Below, piece by piece: positions 10,485-19,378 of a DNA stretch of 64,000 nucleotides; position 1 is the first letter of the stretch; every line of letters begins with the position of its first letter. The notes beneath the pieces are model-generated. The model was given only the letters and a program-made list of their open reading frames with translations, had not been told where the DNA came from and made no database searches. Source of the DNA: Bradyrhizobium manausense (GTDB lineage: Bacteria; Pseudomonadota; Alphaproteobacteria; Rhizobiales; Xanthobacteraceae). The translations under genes were made by a program, and so were the position numbers. Location: positions 62,001 through 126,000 of the forward strand of contig NZ_JAFCKB010000012.1 of the NCBI RefSeq assembly GCF_018130615.1, read 5' to 3'.

Positions 10485-12065
10485 TTGGAATTGTCCGGTT
10501 CGGTTGCAGCAGAACCTCGGCCGTCGACCTCGCTTGTGATGGTCAGTGCCATCAACAAGCGCTTCGGCGGCGTGCGCGCGCTGCGCGACGTCAACCTCGA
10601 GGTCCGGGCCGGCGAGGTGCACGCGCTGCTGGGGGAGAACGGCGCCGGAAAATCCACGCTGATCAAGATCCTCAGTGGTGTTCATGCTCTCGACAGCGGC
10701 ACGATCGAGATCGCCGGCAGGCCGGTGGAGTTTGACAGCCCGGCAAAGTCGCGCGAGGCGGGGATCGCCGTCGTCTATCAGGATCTCAGCCTCGTCGAAT
10801 CTCTGAGTGTCGCGGACAATTTGTTGCTCGGCCGCGAGCCACGCGCAGCATTCGGTTTTGTCCGGAAACGCGCGCTGATGGCCAGGGCCGAAGCGTTCCT
10901 GAAAGAGCTCGGCATTCCCCTCGATACGAGAGCGACAGTCGGCTCGCTGCCGTTCGCCTATCGCCAGATGACGGAGATCGCAAAGGCCCTGATGGGCGAG
11001 GTCCGGCTTCTGATCCTCGACGAGCCGACCTCCTCGCTGACATCGGATGAAGTCCGGATCCTGTTCGATGCGATCGGAAAGGCGACGCGCCGCGGAGTCG
11101 GCGTGATCTATGTGACGCATCGGCTTAACGAGGTTTTCGAGATCTCGCAGCGTGTCACCGTGCTGCGCGATGGCGCCAATGCCGGCACGTTTGTTACCGC
11201 CGATACGGACATGAAGCGGCTGGTAAACGCCATCGTCGGAGCCGATCGATCGCCATCAATCGTCTCGCGCAACGAGCCTGCCCCCAAGCGTGATTTGAAT
11301 CCATCGCCAGTTCTGTCGCTGTTGGATGTCTCCAACGACCGGCTTCGCGCCGTCGATCTTGCCGTGTTGAAGGGCGAGATCCACGGCCTCGCCGGGTTGA
11401 TAGGTAGCGGGCGCACGGAGATTCTGGAGACGGTGTTCGGCCTCCGGCCGCTCGAGAGCGGCGCAATCGAAATCGAAGGCCGCCGATGGCTGCCGGCAGG
11501 CCCATCCGATGCGATCGAGCAGGGCATCGCGCTGGTGCCGGAAGATCGGCACGTGCAGGGCCTGGTCCTGGACCATTCGATCGAACGCAACGTCACCTTG
11601 CCGCGGATTCCCCATTTCTCGCGCTGGGGCTGGATGCAGCAACGCGCCGCCGCCAGGCGCGCGGAAAGTGCGATCGCCAGGCTCGCGGTGAAAGCACAAG
11701 GCGCTTCGAGCTTGGTCAGGACGCTCTCGGGCGGCAACCAGCAAAAGGTCGTGTTCGGGAAATGGAATGATCCGCGGCCGCGCGTGCTGCTGCTGGACGA
11801 GCCGACGGTCGGCGTCGACGTCGGCGCCCGCGAGGAAATCTATGCCGTGATCCGGAACGCCGCCCGCGATGGCAGCGGGGTTCTGGTCGTCTCGTCCGAT
11901 CTCGTCGAGTTGATCGAGCTTTGCGACCGCATCTCCGTCATCGTCAACGGCCGTGTGGCTCGTACGCTTTCGCGCGGCGAGATCTTTGATGCCGAAGAGC
12001 TGCATCATCTCCTCCAGATGTACCAGGCCTCCACGCCCGGTCCCTTGCAAGAGCTTTCCGCATGA
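10485..12065 (+). CDS. Sugar ABC transporter ATP-binding protein, RbsA/MglA type
   Basis: A 526-residue tandem ATPase with two ABC domains, as is standard for the Rbs/Xyl/Mgl (CUT2) class. The first domain (about 17-250) has an intact Walker A GENGAGKST near residues 46-54 and DEPTSSLTSDE near Walker B. The second (about 270-510) has the degenerate GLIGSGRTE P-loop usual in this class but a good LSGGNQQKV signature and LDEPTVGVDVG. Translation starts at a TTG with a strong GGGAGGA site at 10474-10480. It is coupled by ATGA overlap to the permease gene. It powers uptake of a pentose-like sugar, judged by the deoC-kinase neighbourhood. Confidence 0.92.
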   Translation: MELSGSVAAEPRPSTSLVMVSAINKRFGGVRALRDVNLEVRAGEVHALLGENGAGKSTLIKILSGVHALDSGTIEIAGRPVEFDSPAKSREAGIAVVYQDLSLVESLSVADNLLLGREPRAAFGFVRKRALMARAEAFLKELGIPLDTRATVGSLPFAYRQMTEIAKALMGEVRLLILDEPTSSLTSDEVRILFDAIGKATRRGVGVIYVTHRLNEVFEISQRVTVLRDGANAGTFVTADTDMKRLVNAIVGADRSPSIVSRNEPAPKRDLNPSPVLSLLDVSNDRLRAVDLAVLKGEIHGLAGLIGSGRTEILETVFGLRPLESGAIEIEGRRWLPAGPSDAIEQGIALVPEDRHVQGLVLDHSIERNVTLPRIPHFSRWGWMQQRAAARRAESAIARLAVKAQGASSLVRTLSGGNQQKVVFGKWNDPRPRVLLLDEPTVGVDVGAREEIYAVIRNAARDGSGVLVVSSDLVELIELCDRISVIVNGRVARTLSRGEIFDAEELHHLLQMYQASTPGPLQELSA

Positions 12066-13054
12066 CCGAACTGACTGCTCCCAACGTGGTCGCCGCGTCG
12101 ACCCGGTCCGATCGCCGCCGCAAGATTCTCCAGAATCTGCTGCGGGGTGAGCGGCCCTACATGCTGTACATCGCCTTCGTGATCCTGCTGGTCGTGTTCA
12201 GCCTGTCCTCGCCCTGGTTCCTGTCGGTCGACAATTTCCTGAACATCGGGCGCCAGACCACGCTGGTGTCGATCATCGCGGTCGGCATGACCTTCATCAT
12301 CATCGCGCGTCAGATCGATCTGTCGGTTGCCTCGACGTTGGCGCTGTCGGGCATGGCGGCCGCTCTCGCGATGAGCCAGATCAACAACAGCTGGATCGTG
12401 GGCGCCGTGGCCGGGCTCGGAACCGGCGCGCTGGTCGGGCTGATCAACGGCATCCTGACCACACAGCTGTCGATCCCGTCCTTCCTGGTGACGCTGGGCT
12501 CGCTGAGCATGGCGCGCGGACTGGCGATGATGGTGACCAATACCAAGCCTGTCATCATCACCAACGAGACCTATTTCGCGATCTTTGGCGAAGGCACATT
12601 CCTCGGCATACCGGTCCCTATCGCCTGGACGTTGGCGGCGATGATCGTCGGCATCCTGCTGCTGCACTACAACGTGTTCGGCCGCCGCATCTACGCGGTC
12701 GGCGGTAATCCGACCGCGGCGCTCTATTCCGGCATCAACACCAAGCGCATCACGACGGCAGCCTTTGTCCTGACCGGCACGCTGGCTGGTCTGGCAGCGC
12801 TGGTGCTGTCCGCGCGGTCACATGCCGCGCGGCCCGACGTCGTGCAGGGGATGGAGCTCGACGTCATCGCCGCTGTGATCCTCGGCGGCTGCAGCCTGTT
12901 CGGCGGGCGCGGCTACATCCTGGGAACGCTGTTCGGAAGCCTGATCATCGGCACGCTGAATAACGGTCTTGTCCTGCTCGGCGTGAGCTCGCCGATGCAG
13001 CTCGTGATCAAGGGCGCGATCATCGTTGCCGCAGTTGCCTTTACGAAACGCTAG
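12062..13054 (+). CDS. Sugar ABC transporter permease, RbsC type
   Basis: A 330-residue inner-membrane permease of the CUT2 class with about eight to ten hydrophobic helices. The segment around residues 79-90 (IIIARQIDLSVAS) and the loop with AVGGNPTAALYSGI near 219-232 are typical of RbsC/XylH homologues, as is the C-terminal AAVILGGCSLFGGRG motif. The ATG overlaps the stop of the ATPase gene, so the two are coupled. The binding protein follows after about 100 nt. Confidence 0.93.
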   Translation: MTELTAPNVVAASTRSDRRRKILQNLLRGERPYMLYIAFVILLVVFSLSSPWFLSVDNFLNIGRQTTLVSIIAVGMTFIIIARQIDLSVASTLALSGMAAALAMSQINNSWIVGAVAGLGTGALVGLINGILTTQLSIPSFLVTLGSLSMARGLAMMVTNTKPVIITNETYFAIFGEGTFLGIPVPIAWTLAAMIVGILLLHYNVFGRRIYAVGGNPTAALYSGINTKRITTAAFVLTGTLAGLAALVLSARSHAARPDVVQGMELDVIAAVILGGCSLFGGRGYILGTLFGSLIIGTLNNGLVLLGVSSPMQLVIKGAIIVAAVAFTKR

Positions 13055-13157
13055 TCGACGTCAGGCGCCGCGCGTGAGCCACACGTTCATCGCGCTGCGT
13101 GGGTAGGGGCAAGGTCGCTGGCCCTCCGGTGAATCGGCGACCAAAATGGAGGAAACA

Positions 13158-14312
13158 ATGAAACCAATCTTGCGACAAACCTTGCCTTTGACTGTGTTGA
13201 TGGCTGCTGCTGCGGCCGTTTCGATTGTCCCCTCGGCCCACGCCGAAGTGCCCGCGACCTGCGTCAAGGGTGTCGATCTTGCAAAGCTCGGGCCGAAATC
13301 GATCGTCGGCCAGGGCCCCCACGGCGAGAAGGCGGCTTCGCCCGAGGTGCTCGCGCTGTCGGAGGCCGATGCTGCGAAGATCAAGGAGAAGCACTTCAAG
13401 GTCGGCATCTCCATGCAGACGGTCAATCTCGACTGGTCGCAGCTCCAGATCCAGGGCATCACCGATACGCTGAAGAAGTACGGCGTGACGGTGACGGGCG
13501 TCGCATCCGCCGAATATCAGGTGGACAAGCAGATCGCCGATATCGAGAACACCATCCAGCAACATCCAGACGGCATCATTTCGATTCCGGTCGATTTCAC
13601 CGCGACCGCGCCGACCTACAAGAAGATCGCCAAGGCCGGCATCAAGCTCGTGCTGATGGACAGCATCCCGACCGGCCTGAAGCATCCCGAGGAATATGCG
13701 ACGATGGTTTCGGCGGACAGCCAGGGCAACGGCCAGATCGCGGCGCAGATCCTGGCGTCCTGCATGCCGCAGGGCGGCACCATCGGTCTCGTCAATTTCG
13801 GCGTCGACTATTTCAGCACCAACGAGCGCACCAAGGGCGTGCGGGAGTGGATGAAGGCGAACCGGCCCGACATCAAGATGAAGCAGGTCGATTTCACCGA
13901 TCCGCCGAAGGTCTCACAGATCGCGGGCGACTTTCTGACCGGCAATCCCGACGTCAAGGGACTGTACGCGGTATGGGATCAGCCGGCGCTCGACACGCTG
14001 AGCTCGATGCGGGCTCAGGGCATCGATATTCCCATGACGACGGTCGATCTCGGCCTGCAATCGGCCATCGAGATTGCCAAGGGCGGTCCGCTGAAGGCCA
14101 CCGGCTCGCAGCGTCCCTATGATCAGGGCGTTGCCGAGGCGATGGCGATGATGAATGCACTGCTGGGGAAGGAAACGCCCGGCTGGGTCGGTGTGCAGTC
14201 GCTGCCGGTGACGCAGTCGAACGTGTTGGAGTCCTTCAAGACCGTCTTCAAGAAGGACCCGCCGGCCGAGCTGACGGATGCCTGCAACAAGGCGAAGCCG
14301 GCCTGCAACTGA
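13158..14312 (+). CDS. Sugar ABC transporter substrate-binding protein, RbsB-like (periplasmic-binding-protein type 1 fold)
   Basis: A 384-residue periplasmic protein. Residues 1-30 are a Sec signal peptide ending in AHA before the mature Glu. The rest resembles the type-1 periplasmic binding fold used by RbsB, with VGISMQTVNLDWSQLQIQG near 80, a DGIISIPVDFTAT hinge segment and a C-terminal TVDLGLQSAIEIAKG. It carries extra Cys residues near both ends. I chose the ATG at 13158 rather than the one at 13146 because GGAGG lies between them and gives proper spacing only for the later ATG. It is the last gene of the block and faces the DeoR gene across a hairpin pair. Confidence 0.9.
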   Translation: MKPILRQTLPLTVLMAAAAAVSIVPSAHAEVPATCVKGVDLAKLGPKSIVGQGPHGEKAASPEVLALSEADAAKIKEKHFKVGISMQTVNLDWSQLQIQGITDTLKKYGVTVTGVASAEYQVDKQIADIENTIQQHPDGIISIPVDFTATAPTYKKIAKAGIKLVLMDSIPTGLKHPEEYATMVSADSQGNGQIAAQILASCMPQGGTIGLVNFGVDYFSTNERTKGVREWMKANRPDIKMKQVDFTDPPKVSQIAGDFLTGNPDVKGLYAVWDQPALDTLSSMRAQGIDIPMTTVDLGLQSAIEIAKGGPLKATGSQRPYDQGVAEAMAMMNALLGKETPGWVGVQSLPVTQSNVLESFKTVFKKDPPAELTDACNKAKPACN

Positions 14313-14324
14313 GGGCGCAGAAGC

Positions 14325-14397
14325 GATGCGCGGCTCTTTGGAGTCGCGCATCGTTCAGCAGGCCTGGTCCGGGTGAACCAGCCCCGTCCGGATCAGG
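14325..14397. terminator. Two hairpins between convergent genes
   Basis: The first hairpin pairs GATGCGCGGCTC (14325-14336) with GAGTCGCGCATC (14341-14352) around a TTTG loop, with one G-T pair. The second pairs CCTGGTCCGG (14363-14372) with CCGGATCAGG (14388-14397). They lie between the binding-protein gene and the convergent DeoR gene. Neither is followed by a clear T run on the plus strand, so they may act as a bidirectional or factor-assisted terminator. Confidence 0.5.
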
Positions 14398-15187
14398 CTG
14401 CGCTGGTGACGTATTCGACGGTAAGGCCGCGGAAGTGCTTGCGCGTGTCCGCCGGCACGGAACCTCCGACGATGATCCGCGAGAATGAGCCGATGTCGGA
14501 GAAGAACGCCGGCTTGAGGCTGCCGAGCTTGCTGGCATCGACCACCAGGATGCTCTCCATCGCAGTGGCGATGACGGCCTGCTTGATGGCGACTTCGTGA
14601 AAATTCGAGCAGCTCGCGCCGCGGGTCCAGTGCAGGCCACCGGCCGAGATGAAAGCCTTGTTGACCCCGAGCCGCCGCAGATAGGACAGCGCGTCATCCG
14701 AGGAGAACGACTGCGACGATGGATGGTAAAGCCCGCCCATCAGCATCACCTGCGTCGCCGGCCGGTGGGTGACGATCGTGGCGACGTTCAGCGAATAGCA
14801 GATCACCGAGAGCGGCATGTCCTCGGGCAGGCAATCCGCCAGCGATTGCATCGTGGTGCCGCAATCGATGAAGATGGTGTCGCCTTCCCTGATCGAGGCG
14901 GCTGCGGACCGGCAGGCGAGGCGCTTGTCCTGCGTGTGCTGGTCGATTTCCTGCTCGAACGTGTACTTGATCCCGGTTGGCGACGCCGCGTTGACGACGT
15001 AGCCGCCGAGCAGGGCGAGCGTACCCTCCGGGCCGGCAAGGTCGCGCCTCACCGTCATCTCCGACACCTTCAGCAAGTCTGCGGCGTCCTTCAGATGCAG
15101 TGCGCCGCTCGTCTCGACGGCGCGGCGCAGCCGTTGCAGCCGCTGGACGCGGGACTCGCTTGAGCGTGCGGTCGGTGTTTCAGCCAT
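14393..15187 (-). CDS. DeoR-family transcriptional regulator
   Basis: A 264-residue repressor of the DeoR/GlpR family. The N-terminal winged HTH has the family pattern HLKDAADLLKVSEMTVRRDL (about 31-50), followed by a sugar-phosphate-sensing DeoRC domain with DTIFIDCGTT and the VMLMGGLYHPSSQSF segment. Regulators of this kind normally respond to a phosphorylated sugar. The gene sits between the Rbs-type importer and deoC, divergent from deoC, and the two blocks share a 15-mer that could be its operator. The start may be this ATG or a GTG three codons upstream (15196). Confidence 0.9.
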   Translation of the reverse strand: MAETPTARSSESRVQRLQRLRRAVETSGALHLKDAADLLKVSEMTVRRDLAGPEGTLALLGGYVVNAASPTGIKYTFEQEIDQHTQDKRLACRSAAASIREGDTIFIDCGTTMQSLADCLPEDMPLSVICYSLNVATIVTHRPATQVMLMGGLYHPSSQSFSSDDALSYLRRLGVNKAFISAGGLHWTRGASCSNFHEVAIKQAVIATAMESILVVDASKLGSLKPAFFSDIGSFSRIIVGGSVPADTRKHFRGLTVEYVTSAA

Positions 15188-15257
15188 TTTCGTCACCGAG
15201 CTTGCTTATCCGGTTGACAATGATCTTACAATGATGTGAGTTTAGCAACGTCAATTT

Positions 15258-15272
15258 GTTACAATAATAACA
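15258..15272. promoter_or_regulatory. Putative DeoR-regulator operator in the deoC/DeoR intergenic region
   Basis: GTTACAATAATAACA contains a near-perfect inverted repeat GTTA-N6-TAAC and lies in an AT-rich segment in the gap between the divergent DeoR and deoC genes. It matches the 15-mer upstream of the Rbs-type operon at 13 of 15 positions. The site would allow one regulator to control both transporter and enzyme blocks and itself. Confidence 0.55.
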
Positions 15273-15348
15273 TCTGACCTGAAGAGGCGTTTCGCTGTCG
15301 GCGATGGCGGGCAGAAGAAGCTCCAGCGGGCAAGGGATGGAGGATCGC

Positions 15349-15399
15349 ATGTTGCAATCGGCAAATTCAGTCTATCTGTCGCGTCAGCCGATTCGCTAG
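15349..15399 (+). CDS. Possible 16-codon leader ORF upstream of deoC
   Basis: An ATG at 15349 preceded by GGATGGAGG (15336-15344) opens a 16-codon frame ending in TAG at 15397-15399, 17 nt before deoC. The ribosome site is better than that of deoC itself. The encoded peptide (MLQSANSVYLSRQPIR) resembles nothing I know. It could be a leader peptide affecting deoC translation or a chance ORF. Confidence 0.25.
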   Translation: MLQSANSVYLSRQPIR

Positions 15400-15416
15400 C
15401 ATCGCGCGGCGTACCG

Positions 15417-16445
15417 ATGGCGCAGGGCGTCTTGATATCAAATCCATCCGCGGTGCCGGTGCAACCACATGCACGGGATCACAATCATCCGCATGCCATC
15501 GCGCGCAACAGCGGCCGCGCGCTCGAGATGGACTGGGTCGATGAGATCAGGATCAATCTCTCAGCCGCTGAGCGCCGAGTTGCGAGCCTGCCCGGCCGGC
15601 GCACCGTCAAGAAGGACGCGCAGGCGGCGTGGTTGCTCAAGGCGATCACCTGCATCGACCTGACGACGCTCAACGGCGACGATACGACCGAACGCGTGAA
15701 GCGCCTCTGCGCCAAGGCGCGGTCGCCGCTGCGAAGCGACCTCCTCGAGGCCCTCGGCTTTGCCGGGCGCGGTCTGCACACGGGTGCGATCTGCGTCTAT
15801 CATCGCTTCGTCGCGACCGCGGTCGAGGCGCTCGATGGATCTGACATTCCGGTGGCTGCGGTCTCGACCGGATTTCCTGCGGGCCTCATCCCCCACGATC
15901 TGAAGCTCAAGGAGATCGAGGCGTCGGTCAGGGACGGCGCGCAGGAGATCGACATCGTCATCACGCGTGAGCATGTGTTGACGGGAGATTGGCGGGCGCT
16001 CTACGCCGAGGTGCGGGATTTCCGCGCCGCCTGCGGCGATGCGCATCTGAAGACCATCCTGGCAACCGGCGACCTCAAGACGTTGCGCAATGTCGCCAAG
16101 GCCTCGATGGTTTGCATGATGGCCGGCGCTGACTTCATCAAGACCTCGACCGGCAAGGAAGGCGTCAATGCCACGCTGCCGGTGACGCTCGCAATGCTGC
16201 GCATGATCAGGGTCTATGAGGAGCGCACCGGCTTCAAGATCGGCTTCAAGCCGGCCGGAGGCATTTCGACAGCGAAGGACGTGCTCAACTACCAGTTCCT
16301 GATGAAGGAGGAGTTGGGGCGCGATTGGCTCGAACCGGAGCTGTTTCGCGTCGGCGCCTCGAGCCTGCTCGCCGACATCGAGCGCCAGCTCGAGCATCAC
16401 GTCACCGGCCGCTACTCGGCCTTCAACCGTCACCCCGTGGGCTGA
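15417..16445 (+). CDS. deoC: Deoxyribose-phosphate aldolase
   Basis: A 342-residue cytoplasmic class I aldolase that would cleave 2-deoxyribose 5-phosphate to glyceraldehyde 3-phosphate and acetaldehyde. The Schiff-base lysine is K242 in the FIKTSTGKEG motif, with the partner residues D81 in CIDLTTL and K278 in GFKPAGGI. It is longer than E. coli DeoC (259) because of an N-terminal extension of about 70 residues, as in other long-form homologues. The ATG at 15417 has no good ribosome site; an ATG at codon 38 is an alternative. It heads the enzyme operon and the next gene, an aldehyde dehydrogenase, begins 2 nt after its stop. Confidence 0.93.
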   Translation: MAQGVLISNPSAVPVQPHARDHNHPHAIARNSGRALEMDWVDEIRINLSAAERRVASLPGRRTVKKDAQAAWLLKAITCIDLTTLNGDDTTERVKRLCAKARSPLRSDLLEALGFAGRGLHTGAICVYHRFVATAVEALDGSDIPVAAVSTGFPAGLIPHDLKLKEIEASVRDGAQEIDIVITREHVLTGDWRALYAEVRDFRAACGDAHLKTILATGDLKTLRNVAKASMVCMMAGADFIKTSTGKEGVNATLPVTLAMLRMIRVYEERTGFKIGFKPAGGISTAKDVLNYQFLMKEELGRDWLEPELFRVGASSLLADIERQLEHHVTGRYSAFNRHPVG

Positions 16446-16447
16446 GC

Positions 16448-18835
16448 ATGAGTGTCGCACATTATTACGAGACCATGGAGTATGGTCCCGCTCCCGAGGC
16501 GGATGGCGAGGCGCGGGCCTGGCTGAAGCGTCACGACGCAACCTTCGGGCATTTCATCGCCGGCAAATACGCAGCTCCCGCTTCGGGTCGGCATCTGACG
16601 ACGATCGAGCCGGCCACCGGCAAGGCATTGGCCAAGATCGCGCAAGGCGCCGCAGCCGACGTCGAGGCTGCTGTTGGCGCCGCGCGATCCGCGCAATCAC
16701 CGTGGGCGAAGCTCGGCGGTCACGGTCGTGCCCGTCATCTCTATGCGCTGGCACGCATGCTGCAGCGTCATGCGCGGCTGTTCGCGGTTCTAGAAGCGAT
16801 CGACAACGGCAAGCCGATCAGGGAAACCCGCGATCTCGACGTGCCGCTCGCCGCGCGCCACTTCCTGTATCACGCCGGCTGGGCGCAATTGCAGGAGCGC
16901 GAGTTCGCCGATCACGTGCCGGTCGGTGTGGTCGGCCAGATCATCCCCTGGAATTTCCCACTGCTGATGCTGGCCTGGAAGATCGCGCCTGCGCTGGCGG
17001 CCGGCAACACCGTGGTGCTGAAGCCGGCAGAATTCACTTCGCTCACTGCGCTGCTGTTCGCGGAGCTTGCGGTAGAAGCGGGCCTGCCGCCCGGCGTTTT
17101 GAATGTAGTGACAGGTGATGGCGCCACCGGCGCGCTGCTCGTCGAAAATCCCGGCGTCGACAAGATCGCTTTCACCGGATCGACCGAGGTCGGTCGGTCG
17201 ATCCGCCAGTCGACCGCAGGCAGCGGCAAGTCGCTGACGCTCGAGCTCGGCGGCAAGTCGCCGTTCATCGTGTTCGACGATGCCGATATCGATGGCGCCG
17301 TCGAAGGCGTGGTGGATGCGATCTGGTTCAACCAGGGCCAGGTCTGCTGCGCCGGATCGCGGCTGCTGTTGCAGGAAGGGATCGCAGAGACATTCCGCAA
17401 GCGCCTGATCCGCCGCATGGAGACGCTGCGTGTCGGCCCGCCGCTCGACAAGGCGATCGACATGGGCGCGGTGGTGGCACCAGTGCAGCTCGAGCGGATC
17501 AAGGCGCTGGTTGAAACGGGAGTGAAGGAGGGCGCCGAGAAGTATCAGGCCTCTGGCGCAATCCCTGCGGAGGGATGCTTCTATCCCCCGACCTTGCTCT
17601 GGAACGTGCATCCGTCCTCGACGGTGGCGATCGAGGAGATCTTTGGGCCCGTGCTGGTCGCGATGACCTTCCGCACGCCTGACGAGGCGGTGATGCTCGC
17701 TAACAACACGCGCTATGGGCTTGCCGCCAGCGTCTGGAGCGAGACCATCGGCCTGGCGCTCGATATCGCGCCAAAACTTCAGGCCGGCGTGGTCTGGGTC
17801 AACGCGACCAATTTGTTTGATGCCAGCGTCGGCTTCGGCGGCTACCGCGAGTCCGGTTTCGGCCGGGAAGGCGGCCGGGAAGGCCTCACCGAATATCTCA
17901 AGCCGAAGGCATGGAGCGGGCGGAAGGCGCGCGCCAAGCTGCCGCCATTCCCGGCGGCTCCTACCGATGGCGCCGGGTTTGGCACGCCGTCGATCGACCG
18001 GACCGCAAAGCTGTTCGTCGGTGGCAAGCAGGTCCGGCCCGACGGAAATTATTCGCGTGCGGTGCTGTCGCCGAAGGGGAAGCACCTGGGCGAAGTCGGT
18101 GAGGGCAATCGCAAGGATATTCGTAACGCCGTGGCCGCCGCTCGTTCGGCCGAGGGGTGGGCGCGGGCGACGGCGCATAATCGCGCCCAAATCCTCTATT
18201 ACCTTGCCGAGAATCTATCCGCGCGCGGCGACGAGTTCGCCCGGCGCATCGGTGACATGACCGGCGTTTCGTCCGCAAAGGCGCGCGCGGAGGTCGAGGC
18301 GAGTATCGAGCGGCTGTTCAGCTATGGCGCCTGGGCGGACAAATATGAGGGGACGATCCATGCACCGCCGCTGCGTGGCGTTGCGCTTGCCATGCACGAG
18401 CCGATCGGCGTCGTCGGGGTGGCCTGTCCGGACGAGGCGCCGCTGCTGGGCTTCATCAGCCTGGTGGCTCCGTTGATCGCGATGGGCAACCGCGTCGTCG
18501 CGGTCCCGAGCGAGCGGCATCCGCTGGCCGCAACCGATTTCTACCAGGTGCTGGAGACGTCGGACGTGCCGGCAGGGGTCGTCAACATTGTCACCGGCGA
18601 GCGCGATGCGCTTGTAAAGGTCCTTGCCGAGCATGACGACGTCGACGCGCTCTGGGTGTTCGGTTCGCAGGAGGCCTCAACAGCGGCGGAGCAGCTGTCG
18701 GTCGGCAATCTCAAGCGGACGCTGGTCGACCACGGGCTGGCGCTCGATTGGTACGACAGGGCGGCGAGCGAGGGTCCGATCCTGCTCCGTCATGCGGTGC
18801 AGGTGAAAAACATCTGGATTCCCTATGGCGACTAG
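16448..18835 (+). CDS. Aldehyde dehydrogenase with truncated second ALDH domain (ALDH16-like)
   Basis: A 795-residue protein. Residues about 30-510 are a complete NAD(P)-dependent aldehyde dehydrogenase: N169 in PWNFP, K192 in VLKPAE, general base E266 in LELGGK and nucleophile C300 in GQVCCAG. Residues about 530-795 repeat the first part of an ALDH fold (FVGGK, AVAAARSAEGWA, EPIGVVGVACPDEAPLL) but end without the cysteine. This layout matches the ALDH16 family, in which the second domain is non-catalytic. In this operon it would oxidise the acetaldehyde released by DeoC to acetate, an inference from position. The start follows the deoC stop by 2 nt. Confidence 0.9.
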   Translation: MSVAHYYETMEYGPAPEADGEARAWLKRHDATFGHFIAGKYAAPASGRHLTTIEPATGKALAKIAQGAAADVEAAVGAARSAQSPWAKLGGHGRARHLYALARMLQRHARLFAVLEAIDNGKPIRETRDLDVPLAARHFLYHAGWAQLQEREFADHVPVGVVGQIIPWNFPLLMLAWKIAPALAAGNTVVLKPAEFTSLTALLFAELAVEAGLPPGVLNVVTGDGATGALLVENPGVDKIAFTGSTEVGRSIRQSTAGSGKSLTLELGGKSPFIVFDDADIDGAVEGVVDAIWFNQGQVCCAGSRLLLQEGIAETFRKRLIRRMETLRVGPPLDKAIDMGAVVAPVQLERIKALVETGVKEGAEKYQASGAIPAEGCFYPPTLLWNVHPSSTVAIEEIFGPVLVAMTFRTPDEAVMLANNTRYGLAASVWSETIGLALDIAPKLQAGVVWVNATNLFDASVGFGGYRESGFGREGGREGLTEYLKPKAWSGRKARAKLPPFPAAPTDGAGFGTPSIDRTAKLFVGGKQVRPDGNYSRAVLSPKGKHLGEVGEGNRKDIRNAVAAARSAEGWARATAHNRAQILYYLAENLSARGDEFARRIGDMTGVSSAKARAEVEASIERLFSYGAWADKYEGTIHAPPLRGVALAMHEPIGVVGVACPDEAPLLGFISLVAPLIAMGNRVVAVPSERHPLAATDFYQVLETSDVPAGVVNIVTGERDALVKVLAEHDDVDALWVFGSQEASTAAEQLSVGNLKRTLVDHGLALDWYDRAASEGPILLRHAVQVKNIWIPYGD

Positions 18836-18917
18836 AGACGTCACCTTGCCGTGATATGAATGAGCACCCGGACCATCAGAGTTCGGGCGATCTTTGAAGA
18901 CAAGGGAAGGACACAAC

Positions 18918-19373
18918 ATGCTCAAGGGCATCAATCCACTGCTCAATGCCGACGTGCTCTATGCCCTGCGCGCAATGGGGCACGGCGATCGCCTCGTGGT
19001 GTGCGATACCAATTTCCCGGCTGACTCGATCGCGCGCCAGACCGTGTTCGGCGAGCTGCTTCGCATCGACAATGTCAGCACGGCCAAGGCGATCGAAGCC
19101 ATTCTCTCGGTGATGCCGCTCGACACCTTCGTCGACGATGCCGCGATCCGCATGGAGATCGTCGGCCAGCCGCAGGAGGTGCCGCCGGTGCAGCGCGAGG
19201 TGCAGGCCGCGATCGACCGCGCCGAGGGACGCTCCTGGCCGCTGGTCGGGGTCGAGCGCCATGCCTTCTATGAAAGAGCCAAGTCGGCCTATTGCGTGAT
19301 CGCCACCGGCGAGCGGCGCTTCTATGGCTGCTTCCTGTTCTCCAAAGGCGTCATCGCGCCGGACGGAGAGTGA
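18918..19373 (+). CDS. RbsD/FucU-family sugar mutarotase
   Basis: A 151-residue protein of the RbsD/FucU family, which interconverts anomers or ring forms of ribose or fucose before phosphorylation. The family signature is visible: LKGINPLLNADVLYALRAMGHGD at the N-terminus with the catalytic-site His (GHGD), and the C-terminal YCVIATGERRFYGCFLFSKG. Length is normal. The ATG at 18918 follows a GGGAAGG site. A ribokinase-family gene starts 5 nt downstream, which supports a role in preparing the sugar for the kinase. Confidence 0.9.
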   Translation: MLKGINPLLNADVLYALRAMGHGDRLVVCDTNFPADSIARQTVFGELLRIDNVSTAKAIEAILSVMPLDTFVDDAAIRMEIVGQPQEVPPVQREVQAAIDRAEGRSWPLVGVERHAFYERAKSAYCVIATGERRFYGCFLFSKGVIAPDGE

Positions 19374-19378
19374 CGACC

